DNA of 64,000 nucleotides from Terriglobia bacterium (GTDB lineage Bacteria > Acidobacteriota > Terriglobia > JAIQFV01), in NCBI GenBank assembly GCA_020072965.1, contig JAIQFY010000008.1:1-64000 (forward strand), written 5' to 3'. Positions 56,001-63,888 of this stretch are shown here, piece after piece. The position numbers were made by a program, and so were the translations under genes. The notes below the pieces were generated by a model. That model searched no databases, was not told the DNA's origin, and was given only the letters and a program-made list of their open reading frames with translations. The number at the start of each line of letters is the position of its first letter. Position 1 is the first letter of the stretch.

Positions 56001-56158
56001 TGCACCTGCAAGGTCGAATCATGTCGACGTTAACTTCCTCTTCGAGTGTGAGCAGATTTGTCAGCGGTAATCCGGCGGACGAAGTGATGGCGGCATGCAA
56101 TCGGACCGCGATCCTGGTTCGGCGCGGAATGGAGCAAACCTTTGAGGGGACTCCATAG
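53096..56158 (+). CDS. glnE: Glutamine synthetase adenylyltransferase/deadenylase
   Basis: GlnE adenylylates and deadenylylates glutamine synthetase at Tyr397 in response to nitrogen status. The 1020-residue protein has two nucleotidyltransferase halves: GGNELNYSSDIDLMYLYS (about residue 212) and ASNELDVGSDLDLFFACD (about 735), each with the D-x-D pair. RGTIRDIEFITQCLQ and GRGGVYDIEFA mark the two central domains. ATG 53096 lies only 12 bp after the T-tract of the glnA terminator, with no clear Shine-Dalgarno. An 80-residue polar insert around 500-545 looks like a linker. Length is slightly above E. coli (946). Confidence 0.94.
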   Translation: MPIRYPSISFHDRERARLNWSHIERSAPREILSPLVSLLKGSADPDTALNFFERFISNTPEKIVNYLARFPAALNVLIPLFSQSHFLSETLLMYPEYVEWLHRDKRIEFVKSKEDLLEELSRFESTLGGVELAERLARFKRKEYLRIALRDVTKIATLAETTWELSTLADVVLEKALRGCDQSLRNRYGAPRFLDEAGRIAPSEFVVLALGKLGGNELNYSSDIDLMYLYSHDGETEGIEGRAETRISNQEYFIKLSSAINEAVSRVTPAGWAFRVDLRLRPQGREGFLTRSAKSAIEYYDRHAQPWELQALLKARPVAGCLAVGKQLLNNLQVRIYPPEAKECIIESIEQMRIKLDDKLQQSEVPGFNVKLARGTIRDIEFITQCLQRIHGAHDAWVREGNTVLALRRLHDNNYLPRSEFFALASAYEFFRIIEHRLQLDRGQQTHTLSNQLSDHQVLALRMGFEDTRETPAREALLHAIEYHRGNVLRISGQIMNEGRVQVIARPGEGQALEEMGRGPGSQESHEMTAGLARLERIHPAFASALREIDFEGAARPGFHSFLEALISQAHLLRDFQLDAPSCQRLEALFGSGTTLSEAMVRNPGWALSLLEKSTSASRPAISRGQRNKSRLEGAPRIGSGKRKSNQASSAATGGLSSFRYEIRRQIFDTLAEDVLRQPPVGRSLQRLTETAEKAVAGALTLAIGQLSARSPVATRKILKNPDFHFGIFGLGRLASNELDVGSDLDLFFACDYASFKSRESVREVAFRLAETVVSILTSYTREGPLYRIDLRLRPSGKEGELVQDATYLIEYFRGIAKSWEHAAYLKLRPLAGDLSWAKTVSRKLTNASFSGVRPQVLREDLLDIRTRLEEAAHSLEGSFDLKQGRGGVYDIEFALAYSHFKNGMRYRAGSTLREAVGTARHRGILSDSTAAVFEEAILLYRVLDHSIRLIQGKSSPTVDQKIIQEIPLHLQGRIMSTLTSSSSVSRFVSGNPADEVMAACNRTAILVRRGMEQTFEGTP

Positions 56159-56340
56159 AAGTTCCCTGGCGACGGTTTCTGTCCGCACGGTTTGCCCGCC
56201 TGTGATAGACTCCCTTCAGGGTTTATTCGGCAGACCTGCAGTCCCCGGGTCCATCGAGCAAGAATTCTTTCCGGGACGGAGCTCGTGTTAAATCTCAACC
56301 CGCCAGAGTCCCCGGTGGAGGGCGGCCACACTGACCCTTT

Positions 56341-57582
56341 ATGACCCGATTGACGCAGGCTGTCCGCCTTTTTACGTTCCTCAGTATTGTTAGTATCGTG
56401 ATCTCCATTGCAGCTTCCGAGACCTTTCTTGCCCTGGCGTTTCTTTCCTGGTTACCCGTTGGAATCAAGGAAGGCTGGGAGAAGAAGAGAATCCCTGTCG
56501 AATGGCCTCCCTTTTTCAGGGCGTTTCAGCTTTTCGTCGTGGCCACCATTCTCTCGGTCCTTTTTTCTGTCGACCCGTATCACGGGATGGCGGCGATCCG
56601 CAAACTGCCTCTCTTTTTCCTTTGCTTCCTTGTCATCCGGTTCTTGGACCTCGTGTGGATCAAGCGCACCTATTACAGTTTGTTCAGCTTGGGCAGCCTG
56701 GCCGGTCTCTATGCGATGGCGCAGTTTGGAGAGAAGTGGTGGCATTTTCAACACACTCACCGGGCCGCCGATGATCCCACTCTCATCTTTCGCATTCATG
56801 CCTTCATGGGGCATTGGATGACCTTCAGCGGGGAGCAGGTATTGATCCTGGCGACCCTTCTGGGGTGCCTCGTGATCCTTCCGATTAAGAGGACCTGGGG
56901 GTGGGTTGGCGCTGCCGTCTTGATTTCCGCCTCAGTGGCGTTAAGCTTCACACGAAGCGCCTGGCTTGCAACGACGGCGGTTTTTGCCGTGGCTCTTTTC
57001 ATAGCCCGAAAGCGTATCGTCCTGGTTTTTCCCCTCGCTTTTCTCGTGCTGGTCGCGATATTTCCACGAGCCTTTCACGATCGGTTGGATTCATTTGTGA
57101 ACACCGGATTCTCTTCTAATGCCGGACGAATCGAAATGGCTCAGGCGGGCTGGAAACTGTTCCTCGACCATCCTTGGTTTGGAGTGGGGCCCCTGCGAAT
57201 CAAGGAGGAATTTGACTCCATCCTGAAGGATCAAGGAATACGCAATCCCCCATTTTATACCGGCCATCTGCATAACAATTTCATTCAGCTTGGGGCGGAA
57301 CGGGGGATATTCGCCCTCGCCGCTTTTGTCTGGCTGATCGTTGAATTGTTCGTCAGATTCTGGCGCGGGAGCCTCAAAGATACACTGCCTGTCGAAGTGC
57401 GGGCGGCCTATCTCGCCGGGTTACTGTCGACAGTCGCCCTGGTGGTGGCAGGGCTTTTTGAATTCAATATGGGTGATTCGGAAGTCCTGATTCTCTTCCT
57501 CTTCCTGATTAGTGCCCCTTACGCCGCCAGTCCATCCACCTTCGATTCTTCAGCAGGTTCTAGCCCGAACGTGGCTCCGTAG
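56341..57582 (+). CDS. O-antigen ligase/polymerase-like membrane protein
   Basis: The 413-residue inner-membrane protein has about eleven hydrophobic helices and the Wzy_C/O-antigen ligase loop: an outer loop ending DHPWFGVGPLRIKEEFDSIL, then GHLHNNFIQLGAERGIFALAAF, with the conserved His after the glycine-rich turn. Such enzymes join O-polysaccharide to lipid A core (WaaL) or polymerise it. Which, and what sugar, is not visible. No glycosyltransferase cluster is nearby, but uppS at 41.7 kb supplies the carrier lipid. ATG 56341 has no strong Shine-Dalgarno. Confidence 0.82.
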   Translation: MTRLTQAVRLFTFLSIVSIVISIAASETFLALAFLSWLPVGIKEGWEKKRIPVEWPPFFRAFQLFVVATILSVLFSVDPYHGMAAIRKLPLFFLCFLVIRFLDLVWIKRTYYSLFSLGSLAGLYAMAQFGEKWWHFQHTHRAADDPTLIFRIHAFMGHWMTFSGEQVLILATLLGCLVILPIKRTWGWVGAAVLISASVALSFTRSAWLATTAVFAVALFIARKRIVLVFPLAFLVLVAIFPRAFHDRLDSFVNTGFSSNAGRIEMAQAGWKLFLDHPWFGVGPLRIKEEFDSILKDQGIRNPPFYTGHLHNNFIQLGAERGIFALAAFVWLIVELFVRFWRGSLKDTLPVEVRAAYLAGLLSTVALVVAGLFEFNMGDSEVLILFLFLISAPYAASPSTFDSSAGSSPNVAP

Positions 57583-57785
57583 AGATTGTCCCAGTCCTGC
57601 CATTTGGAATTGTTGAATCGACCCCCGTCAGGAATCCTCATTCGGTTTGAATCCCTGGCCGCACCTGATCTGCCGGCGCGGTCGTGTGAGCAGTCAAATG
57701 AAAGGCATCCACATTGGCGGAATCGAACCCGGGATGCCGGACTCTCTTGAAGAAGGGGAGGTGTTCGGGAGTCGCGAGGTTGAAA

Positions 57786-58751
57786 CTAGGTTCTTCTGGG
57801 TGAGACTGTTGCGCCGGTAAATCTCTTCAGCCGAGTAAAGAATTTCCTGGCGGCCCGAACATCCCGGCCAATCTGATTCTTCAGCTCGATCGGGCTGGAG
57901 AATTTCTTCTCGTCGCGCAAACGATGAAAAAAAGATATCGAGATTTGGCTGGGGGCCTCGATCTCAGCGAGATCGATTAAATGTGATTCGATGGAAAGAG
58001 TTGACTCGTCGAAGGTGGGCCGGGTTCCCACATTGGTCACTGAGGGATATGTTGCGTCTTGAAATGAAGTCTGCGTGATGTAGACCCCTGTTTTCGGGAT
58101 CAGCTCGTTTTGGGGGGCAAGGTTCAGGGTTGGGACAGTCACTTTCTGGCCCCGTCCGGCGCCATGAATGACGCCACCCTCCAGGGTAAAGTATCTTCCC
58201 AGAAGACGATTGGCCTCGGCCACATTCCCCTCGCGGACATAGCCCCGGATCAAACTGCTGCTGACGCGCGTCTGGCGCCAGGTGTATTGGGGGATGCCCT
58301 CCACTTCAAGATTGAACTCTTTTCCTAGAAATTGAAGCGTCTCAAGATTCCCACGTTGCTGGTATCCAAACACAAAATCGGAACCTACAAAAACTTTGCG
58401 GGCGGCCACACAGTGAACCAGTATCCTTTCCACAAAGTGGCGGGGGCTCCATCGGGATACTTCTTCGTCAAACGGAATGATCAGGACATAGTCGATGTCG
58501 TGTTGGGACAGGGCTGCCAGCTTCTGTGAAGTGGTCATAATCAGAGGCGGCGCGGTGTCGGGCAACACAATCTGGAGTGGATGGGGACTAAAGCTAATGA
58601 CGACGGAACAACCCCTTGCAGCAAGTGCTTCTTTGGTGACCCGTTTGAGAATCATCTGATGGCCGAGATGCACGCCATCGAAGTTGCCGATCGTAACGAA
58701 CGGCGAGGGGAGACCGGAGGGGAAGGATTCCAGGCGCGAAAATTGTTTCAT
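57786..58751 (-). CDS. ribF: Bifunctional riboflavin kinase/FAD synthetase
   Basis: Makes FMN and FAD from riboflavin. The 321-residue protein has an N-terminal FAD-synthetase domain (VTIGNFDGVHLGHQMIL, FVGSDFVFGYQQRGN, SSSLIRGYVREGNV) and a C-terminal riboflavin kinase domain (HGAGRGQKVTVPTLNL, VTNVGTRPTF, ISISFFHRLRDEKKF). Full length. The start at 58751 overlaps the stop of the PhnP-like gene by 4 bp. Its product feeds flavin enzymes, including the ApbE pathway at 49.4 kb, but no FMN riboswitch precedes it. Confidence 0.95.
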   Translation of the reverse strand: MKQFSRLESFPSGLPSPFVTIGNFDGVHLGHQMILKRVTKEALAARGCSVVISFSPHPLQIVLPDTAPPLIMTTSQKLAALSQHDIDYVLIIPFDEEVSRWSPRHFVERILVHCVAARKVFVGSDFVFGYQQRGNLETLQFLGKEFNLEVEGIPQYTWRQTRVSSSLIRGYVREGNVAEANRLLGRYFTLEGGVIHGAGRGQKVTVPTLNLAPQNELIPKTGVYITQTSFQDATYPSVTNVGTRPTFDESTLSIESHLIDLAEIEAPSQISISFFHRLRDEKKFSSPIELKNQIGRDVRAARKFFTRLKRFTGATVSPRRT

Positions 58752-59512
58752 GAGTCGAGTGAGACCCTGAGACCGTCGTAAGCCAAGCGAACCTGCTGTG
58801 GAAGATGAGCCTCAGTGGTTTGATGGTCCAGATCATGGCACATGTGAGTAAAGTAGGCCTTCTTTGGCTTCAGGACTTCCACGACCGCGAGGGAATTCTC
58901 GAGGTTGGAGTGGGTCGGGTGCGGCTTCCGCCTAAGCGCATCCAATACGAGCACCTCTAAACCCTGCAACAAGGAAAGGGAAGTGTCCGGGATGGTTTTG
59001 AAGTCTGTGATATAAGCGAAACCGTCGATTCGATAACCTACAATTTCGTTGGGGCCATGCATCACGGGAATGGGCGTAACCGGCACTCCAAAGACCTCAA
59101 ACGGGCCGCTTATCTGGACCTCTTCCACATGCGGAACCAGGCTCACCGCGGAAGTTGATTCGAAGATGTATGGAAAAGCGCGGCGGATGTGGGAGAGGGT
59201 TTCGACACGGCCGTAAATGGGAACGGCGCCCTGCTGCCAGAAATTGTAGGGCCGGATATCGTCAAGGCCGAGGATGTGGTCGGCATGGGAGTGGGTGTAG
59301 AGAATGGCATCCACACGGGAAATTCTCTCCCGCAACGCCTGAGCGCGAAAATCAGTGGAAGTATCGATGAGGATGTTTCGGGCGTCGAAGGAGACCAGAA
59401 CCGAGGCTCGGGTGCGTGTGTTCCGTTGGTCCGTCGACTGGCAGACCCCACAGTCGCATCCCACTACAGGAATCCCGGCCGATGTCCCAGTACCTAAGAA
59501 TGTAATAATCAT
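58748..59512 (-). CDS. PhnP-like metallo-beta-lactamase-fold phosphodiesterase
   Basis: The 254-residue MBL-fold hydrolase has HSHADH (74-79) for the two-metal site, then MHG, DF and HMCHD ligands. The N-terminal GCDCGVC (Cys19, 21, 24) is the extra structural zinc site known in PhnP. Substrates in this family are cyclic phosphodiesters; here unknown, and no phn genes are near. Its start overlaps the DUF1844 stop by 4 bp, and its stop overlaps the ribF start by 4 bp, so the three form one tightly coupled minus-strand operon. Confidence 0.85.
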   Translation of the reverse strand: MIITFLGTGTSAGIPVVGCDCGVCQSTDQRNTRTRASVLVSFDARNILIDTSTDFRAQALRERISRVDAILYTHSHADHILGLDDIRPYNFWQQGAVPIYGRVETLSHIRRAFPYIFESTSAVSLVPHVEEVQISGPFEVFGVPVTPIPVMHGPNEIVGYRIDGFAYITDFKTIPDTSLSLLQGLEVLVLDALRRKPHPTHSNLENSLAVVEVLKPKKAYFTHMCHDLDHQTTEAHLPQQVRLAYDGLRVSLDS

Positions 59513-59943
59513 CGTGGTTCTTGAATCGACTGGTTCACCTCAAGGAATGTCATGCGCAGCTCATAGAGGATGTTGTCGAGGAGCTTTGATTCCGATTCGT
59601 CGAGGTTCCCTTTGGTCTTCTGCTGGAGAATTTCAAGGATATCGATGGTCTGCCTGGCAGCGGGCAGGTTTGGCTCCGGCTGGTTTGTGGCGGGATCTGG
59701 CACCAGCCCCAGTTGAACCATGGCTGTCGAGCTTAGCGACAACACCAGGGTCTCAAAGGTCATCTGAAAAGCTTCAGGAGGGGTTGGTTCCGTGGGTGGC
59801 GTTCGTGGCGCCGCGGGAGCCTTGGCCTGTGGGGTTGCTGCCTCCCCGATTGTTTCACTGGATTCCTCTCTGGGTTCGCCATCAGAAGTGAACTTTCGCT
59901 TGTCGCTGACCTTGAAGGACCCATCTTGTTCTGAATTGCGCAT
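59509..59943 (-). CDS. DUF1844 protein
   Basis: The 144-residue protein has a disordered, Pro/Ala/Thr/Glu-rich N-terminal half (1-62) and a helical DUF1844 domain (about 65-140: FETLVLSLSSTAMVQLGLVPDP, ARQTIDILEILQQKTKGNLDE, LLDNILYELRMTFLEV). Its function is unknown; it occurs mainly in Acidobacteriota, deltaproteobacterial groups and Planctomycetes, so it is a mild lineage marker. It is first in the DUF1844-MBL-ribF operon. The gap 59944-60163 contains nothing recognised. Confidence 0.85.
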   Translation of the reverse strand: MRNSEQDGSFKVSDKRKFTSDGEPREESSETIGEAATPQAKAPAAPRTPPTEPTPPEAFQMTFETLVLSLSSTAMVQLGLVPDPATNQPEPNLPAARQTIDILEILQQKTKGNLDESESKLLDNILYELRMTFLEVNQSIQEPR

Positions 59944-60163
59944 AACGATCTCCTCGCATTGGGAAAGGGATCACACTCTCTGTGGCGGGCAAACGGGGGG
60001 TTTCCCCCCAACCTCATTTGAGATGAACCCGAATTGAGTTTTTATCATTGGCAAAAAATGTCTTCTTGTCAACACGTTCGTCGTTCTTCATGCCAAACCC
60101 ATCATGTGCCACCAGACGAACTTCACCGGCAATTGAAATGCTGCCCGTGAGTGGAGGCGAGCT

Positions 60164-60826
60164 TTATTGCGAAAGAAACATTTGGCCGAATCGCTGGGGC
60201 ACATGAAAGTCGGGCTTCGGCGTCATCGTCGGGTTCCAGGCGAGGTAAAGGCAGGACCTCAACTCCACCCGGTAGGCATTGAGAGCGACGCAGGTCCCCG
60301 CGGCCACTCCTTTCATCTCCAGGGATCCGAGCGGAACACGGAACTCGGCCTGCCACTGCCTCCGGACCATGTTTACGGTGCTCCGGGATTCCATCCCTGC
60401 CGCCCAGTTGAAATTCTTCAAATTCCGGTCCCAGTCCAAGTCGATTTCAATCCATTGTGCTGACGGACTCAGTTCAAACTCCTTATAGCGGTTCGGGCGC
60501 TTGAGATCCGGTGCTATGAAGATCTCGACTACGTCCTCCTTGTCCCATAAACTGGGAGTTCGTGTTTGAACCAGGGGGCGATCCACCATGGTGAGGTTCT
60601 GGAATCGGGAGTGAAAACCGAAATACAAGAAATCTTCAGTCCACCGTGCCGCGAACGAGGTTTCCCATTGCGGATCAACCGCCTCGCCGTTCCACTGGGT
60701 GGAGATTGCTTGCCATTGGGCCGCCTCCCAGAACTCCGTTCCCAAATCCGCAGTGAGGGGTGGCCCTTCCTCTGCCCATCGGCATTCATAAACTCGAGAG
60801 GGGATTCGAGAAGGAGTGTTCATCAT
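60164..60826 (-). CDS. CBM9-like (carbohydrate-binding) single-domain protein
   Basis: The 220-residue protein is a single beta-sandwich similar to family 9 carbohydrate-binding modules: WEAAQWQAIS, FAARWTEDFLYFGFHS, WDKEDVVEIFIAPDLKRPNRYKEFELSPSAQW, and WQAEFRVPLGSL. No signal peptide or catalytic domain is visible. Start 60826 (or 60823, adjacent Met codons) is chosen because the longer open frame to 60934 adds no family-like sequence; no Shine-Dalgarno supports any start. Ligand unknown. It lies upstream of, and on the same strand as, the DUF1844 operon. Confidence 0.7.
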   Translation of the reverse strand: MMNTPSRIPSRVYECRWAEEGPPLTADLGTEFWEAAQWQAISTQWNGEAVDPQWETSFAARWTEDFLYFGFHSRFQNLTMVDRPLVQTRTPSLWDKEDVVEIFIAPDLKRPNRYKEFELSPSAQWIEIDLDWDRNLKNFNWAAGMESRSTVNMVRRQWQAEFRVPLGSLEMKGVAAGTCVALNAYRVELRSCLYLAWNPTMTPKPDFHVPQRFGQMFLSQ

Positions 60827-60968
60827 GGAGGGCAAGATCTCAAAAATAGCGCGTGACGATACAACGAGTTCCCAGGTTAATGGGGATGGATTATAAAGGA
60901 GGACTCGGGCTGTTGCGAGGATTTTCCTTAACAATTAGGCCGGAATGTGGGAACCTGTTTTGAGGCAC

Positions 60969-61044
60969 TGGTGGGCGCTATAGGACTCGAACCTATGACC
61001 TCTCCCGTGTGAAGGGAACGCTCTACCAACTGAGCTAAGCGCCC
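60969..61044 (-). tRNA. tRNA-Val (anticodon CAC)
   Basis: On the minus strand the acceptor GGGCGCT pairs with AGCGCCC, the D-arm reads TAGCTCAGTTGGTAGAGC, the anticodon loop is TTCACAC with anticodon CAC (codon GUG), the T-arm contains GGTTCGAGTCC, and CCA is encoded. All four arms pair. Confidence 0.96.
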
Positions 61045-61147
61045 GAAGGCGGCGATTAAGCTAACAAACTTTCTGATGAGCGTCAACGAGTAAAAGCGAA
61101 GCCAACCCTCCTGTGCCGGGATTGGCGGGGTCATCCGGAGCCACACC

Positions 61148-62113
61148 TTGCGCCCTAACGTTGATAGAGACATCGATACCCGGGAGAGGATCCAAGCGCT
61201 CCAACACTCCATTGCCACTGTCATTCGGGGAAAGGACGAAGCGATTCGCTTTTCCGTGGTGGCCTTGTTGGCCGGGGGACATCTCTTGTTGGAAGACGTT
61301 CCGGGTGTGGGAAAGACGACCCTCGCCCACGCAATGGCGCGCTCATTCGACTGCAGTTTTCAGAGAATCCAGTTCACGAGCGACCTGCTCCCGTCCGACA
61401 TCATCGGAATTTCCATATACAATCAGGCCACCCGGAACTTCGAATTTAAGGCGGGCCCCCTCTTTGCCAATGTAGTCTTGGCGGATGAAATCAACCGCAC
61501 CACCCCCAAAACGCAGAGTTCGCTGCTTGAGGCGATGAATGAAGGCCAGGTCACGGCCGATAATCACACATATCCTCTCCCCCGGCCGTTCATGGTCATG
61601 GCCACCCAAAACCCGGTGGAACATCATGGCACTTACCCGCTCCCGGAGTCGCAGCTCGATCGGTTCTTGATGCGAATCACAATGGGTTATCCCAGGGCCA
61701 GCAGTGAAAAGGAAATCCTCCTCAGCCAATCTCGCAATCACCCCTTGGACGACTTGAAGCCTGTATTGAACGCTGAAGATGTGTTGGCCATTCAGGAGCA
61801 GGTGCGTCGTGTGACGGTGGACGAAGTGCTCGTGGATTATGTCCTGCGGATCGTGCAAAGTACACGCTCCCATGAACACCTCTCGCTGGGCGTGAGCCCG
61901 CGGGGTTCGTTGTCCCTCTACCGGGCGGCCCAGGCGCTGGCCCTGGTTGAAGGACGGGGGTATGTCCTGCCCGATGATATCAAACGACTCGCCAAGCCCG
62001 TGTTCGCGCATCGTATGACGGTAAACTCAAAGTTTTCTTCCACGCTGAAGAAAATTGAACAGGCCGAGCTGATTCTCGACGAGATCATCGAATCATTGGA
62101 AGTCCCGCTCTAA
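61148..62113 (+). CDS. MoxR-family AAA+ ATPase
   Basis: The 321-residue ATPase has Walker A GVGKTT (53-58), Walker B VVLADEINR (about 112-120), a sensor 1 ATQNPVEHHGTYPLPESQLDRF and the C-terminal lid. MoxR proteins work as chaperones that mature metal or enzyme complexes and nearly always pair with a DUF58 protein, encoded here 11 bp downstream. The start is TTG 61148 with GGAG 7 bases upstream; it is not certain. Nearby targets such as von Willebrand or transglutaminase genes are not seen before the window ends. Confidence 0.93.
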   Translation: MRPNVDRDIDTRERIQALQHSIATVIRGKDEAIRFSVVALLAGGHLLLEDVPGVGKTTLAHAMARSFDCSFQRIQFTSDLLPSDIIGISIYNQATRNFEFKAGPLFANVVLADEINRTTPKTQSSLLEAMNEGQVTADNHTYPLPRPFMVMATQNPVEHHGTYPLPESQLDRFLMRITMGYPRASSEKEILLSQSRNHPLDDLKPVLNAEDVLAIQEQVRRVTVDEVLVDYVLRIVQSTRSHEHLSLGVSPRGSLSLYRAAQALALVEGRGYVLPDDIKRLAKPVFAHRMTVNSKFSSTLKKIEQAELILDEIIESLEVPL

Positions 62114-62124
62114 GGCGCCCCCTC

Positions 62125-63450
62125 ATGGCATTTAAGAAACCTCATCTTCAGGCGTGGGGTTATTTCCTCATGGCCCTGATGGCCTTGCTGGTCGCCCTGC
62201 TCGCAGCGTTGGCATCCCGGGCGGCCGCCTTAGAGAATCAACTGATCACCGCCGCCGTGCTGGCGCTCATCGCCCTGGGCCTGGTAGGGCTCATTTCGGT
62301 CACGGTGGTTCCGTTTCTGGCACGGCGCGTGCGCAGAGAGTGGAGGGGGGCGAGAATCTCTTTCAAGGTCAACCGCGAAGGGTTGATCTACTTTGGGGTG
62401 ACGGTGCTGATTGGTCTTTCCGCCGTCAACACCGGAAATAATCTGCTCTTTATCGTTTTATCCACGATGCTGGCCTCCATTGTTGTCTCCGGGGTGGCAT
62501 CGCGCATTACCCTCACGGGACTCCAACTGTCCATTGATTTTCCAGAGCGGATATTCGCCCGGCAGGGATCGCTGGCAACGATTAGACTGGCCAACCGGAA
62601 GCGATGGCTTCCCTCGTTTTCGATCTGCGTGGAGCCAGCCCTTCAGAAGGGCCCTTGCATTGCTTTTGGTCGGATCTACTTCCCGTTCCTTCCCGCATCC
62701 TCCACCCAGAGGCGGAGGTTGGAATTGGTCTTCGAACGCCGCGGCAAATACTCTCAGGCGAGCATTCGAGTCTCCACGCGATTTCCATTTGGCTTCATTA
62801 CGAAATGGGTCGAGCGGCCTCACCCCCGGGAACTGGTTGTGTTTCCATCGATAGAACCGGTCGACAGTTTCTTTGAGATCCTACCCTTGATCAGCGGGGA
62901 ATTTGAGAGCTATCTAAAGGGCCGGGGAATGGATTTGTATGCGCTTCGCGACTACGCGGTCACCGATTCAGCCCGAACGATTCACTGGAAAGCCTCGGCC
63001 CGGGCCGAATCGCTCAAGGTCAAGGAATTTGCCCGTGAGGATGAGCGCCGCCTCGTTCTGATTTTTGATGCCAGAACGGATGGTCTCCCAATGCCCGATC
63101 TGTCGCGGTTTGAGAGAGCGGTCTCCCTCTGTGCCTGTCTCGCCGATCATTTCTTCAACGAAGGTGCGGATCTGAGCTATCTCCGGGAAGATGGAACTCT
63201 GCTGGAGGGGACCACGGAAGAGACGCTTGACGAAATCTTCACAGAGCTGGCGTTGGTGGAGATGAGCCCGGGTCCCAGCCGGCTGATTGACCAGGTTGAA
63301 TCACTTCCGCCGGGCGAAAAGGATTCATTCAAAATTGTATTCACGCTGCGGGAACGCGGAACGCTGCCCACACGATTGTGGGAATCATCGCATGTTCTCT
63401 TCATCCGGGAAGGCCCTTCCTCCCCGGGCAACCCGGCCCCAATCTCATGA
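62125..63450 (+). CDS. DUF58 membrane protein (MoxR partner)
   Basis: The 441-residue protein has N-terminal helices (about 13-35, 40-68, 89-115), then a cytoplasmic part with a VWA-like DUF58 domain: YLKGRGMDLYALRDYAVTDSARTIHWKASARAESLKVKEF, and LVLIFDARTDG. It pairs with the MoxR ATPase 11 bp upstream. The pair is widespread and its client is unknown in this setting. ATG 62125. Confidence 0.9.
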   Translation: MAFKKPHLQAWGYFLMALMALLVALLAALASRAAALENQLITAAVLALIALGLVGLISVTVVPFLARRVRREWRGARISFKVNREGLIYFGVTVLIGLSAVNTGNNLLFIVLSTMLASIVVSGVASRITLTGLQLSIDFPERIFARQGSLATIRLANRKRWLPSFSICVEPALQKGPCIAFGRIYFPFLPASSTQRRRLELVFERRGKYSQASIRVSTRFPFGFITKWVERPHPRELVVFPSIEPVDSFFEILPLISGEFESYLKGRGMDLYALRDYAVTDSARTIHWKASARAESLKVKEFAREDERRLVLIFDARTDGLPMPDLSRFERAVSLCACLADHFFNEGADLSYLREDGTLLEGTTEETLDEIFTELALVEMSPGPSRLIDQVESLPPGEKDSFKIVFTLRERGTLPTRLWESSHVLFIREGPSSPGNPAPIS

Positions 63451-63522
63451 AATCAAAGTGGCAGGCCTTCCCGAAAGGGAATTCTGACTCGGCTCCGACA
63501 AGTACTTGTGGAGGACACAGTC

Positions 63523-63726
63523 ATGCGTCGATTGATTCTAGGCGCAGCTCTCTTGATGCTTTTTCCAGTGCTCGCGTTGGCCAAGGACGCTCCCTAGGCC
63601 GAGGTATTCGGCGGTTATTCTTATTATCATGCCGCCAGCGGGGTCCACTTGAATGGTTGGAACGCCTCCATCGCGGGAAATCTGAATGACTGGTTGGGGA
63701 TCGTCGGTGATTTCAGCGGTCACTAG
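63523..63726 (+). pseudogene. Decayed outer-membrane beta-barrel gene
   Basis: ATG 63523 has a good Shine-Dalgarno (GGAGG 8 bases upstream) and encodes a normal signal peptide (MRRLILGAALLMLFPVLALA), then TAG at 63595. The same frame continues past the stop with AEVFGGYSYYHAASG and NGWNASIAGNLNDWLGIVGD, the opening strands typical of a small outer-membrane beta-barrel family, until a second TAG at 63724. No further barrel strands follow. Two in-frame stops and loss of the C-terminus make it a pseudogene; sequencing error or stop read-through cannot be excluded for the first. Confidence 0.75.
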
Positions 63727-63784
63727 AAGGCTGCCATCAGACGGACTTGTTTTCCGATTCTGAGGATGCCCGAGCGATGGGGAA

Positions 63785-63823
63785 GGGCCGGCGGGCGATA
63801 TACTCTTGTGAATCGCCGGCCCT
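63785..63823. terminator. GC-rich hairpin after the pseudogene
   Basis: GGGCCGGCG plus GCGAT pairs with ATCGCCGGCCC, with a short bulge. No T-tract follows on the plus strand. Confidence 0.4.
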
Positions 63824-63864
63824 TAAGCCCGGTTTGTCAACTCGCGAGTTGAAGATGGACGAAT

Positions 63865-63888
63865 AAAAGGGTGCCTGCGGGCACCCTT
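63865..63888 (-). terminator. Hairpin terminator facing left
   Basis: AAGGGTGCC / GGCACCCTT is a perfect 9-bp stem. On the minus strand it is followed by TTTTATTC, so it probably ends a minus-strand gene that lies to the right of the window. Confidence 0.55.

Noticed and set aside
57710-57750. tRNA-like T-arm wording (GGTTCGATTCC on the minus strand) after the O-antigen ligase gene
   Set aside because: The flanking five bases do not pair as a T-stem and no anticodon or acceptor arm can be drawn.
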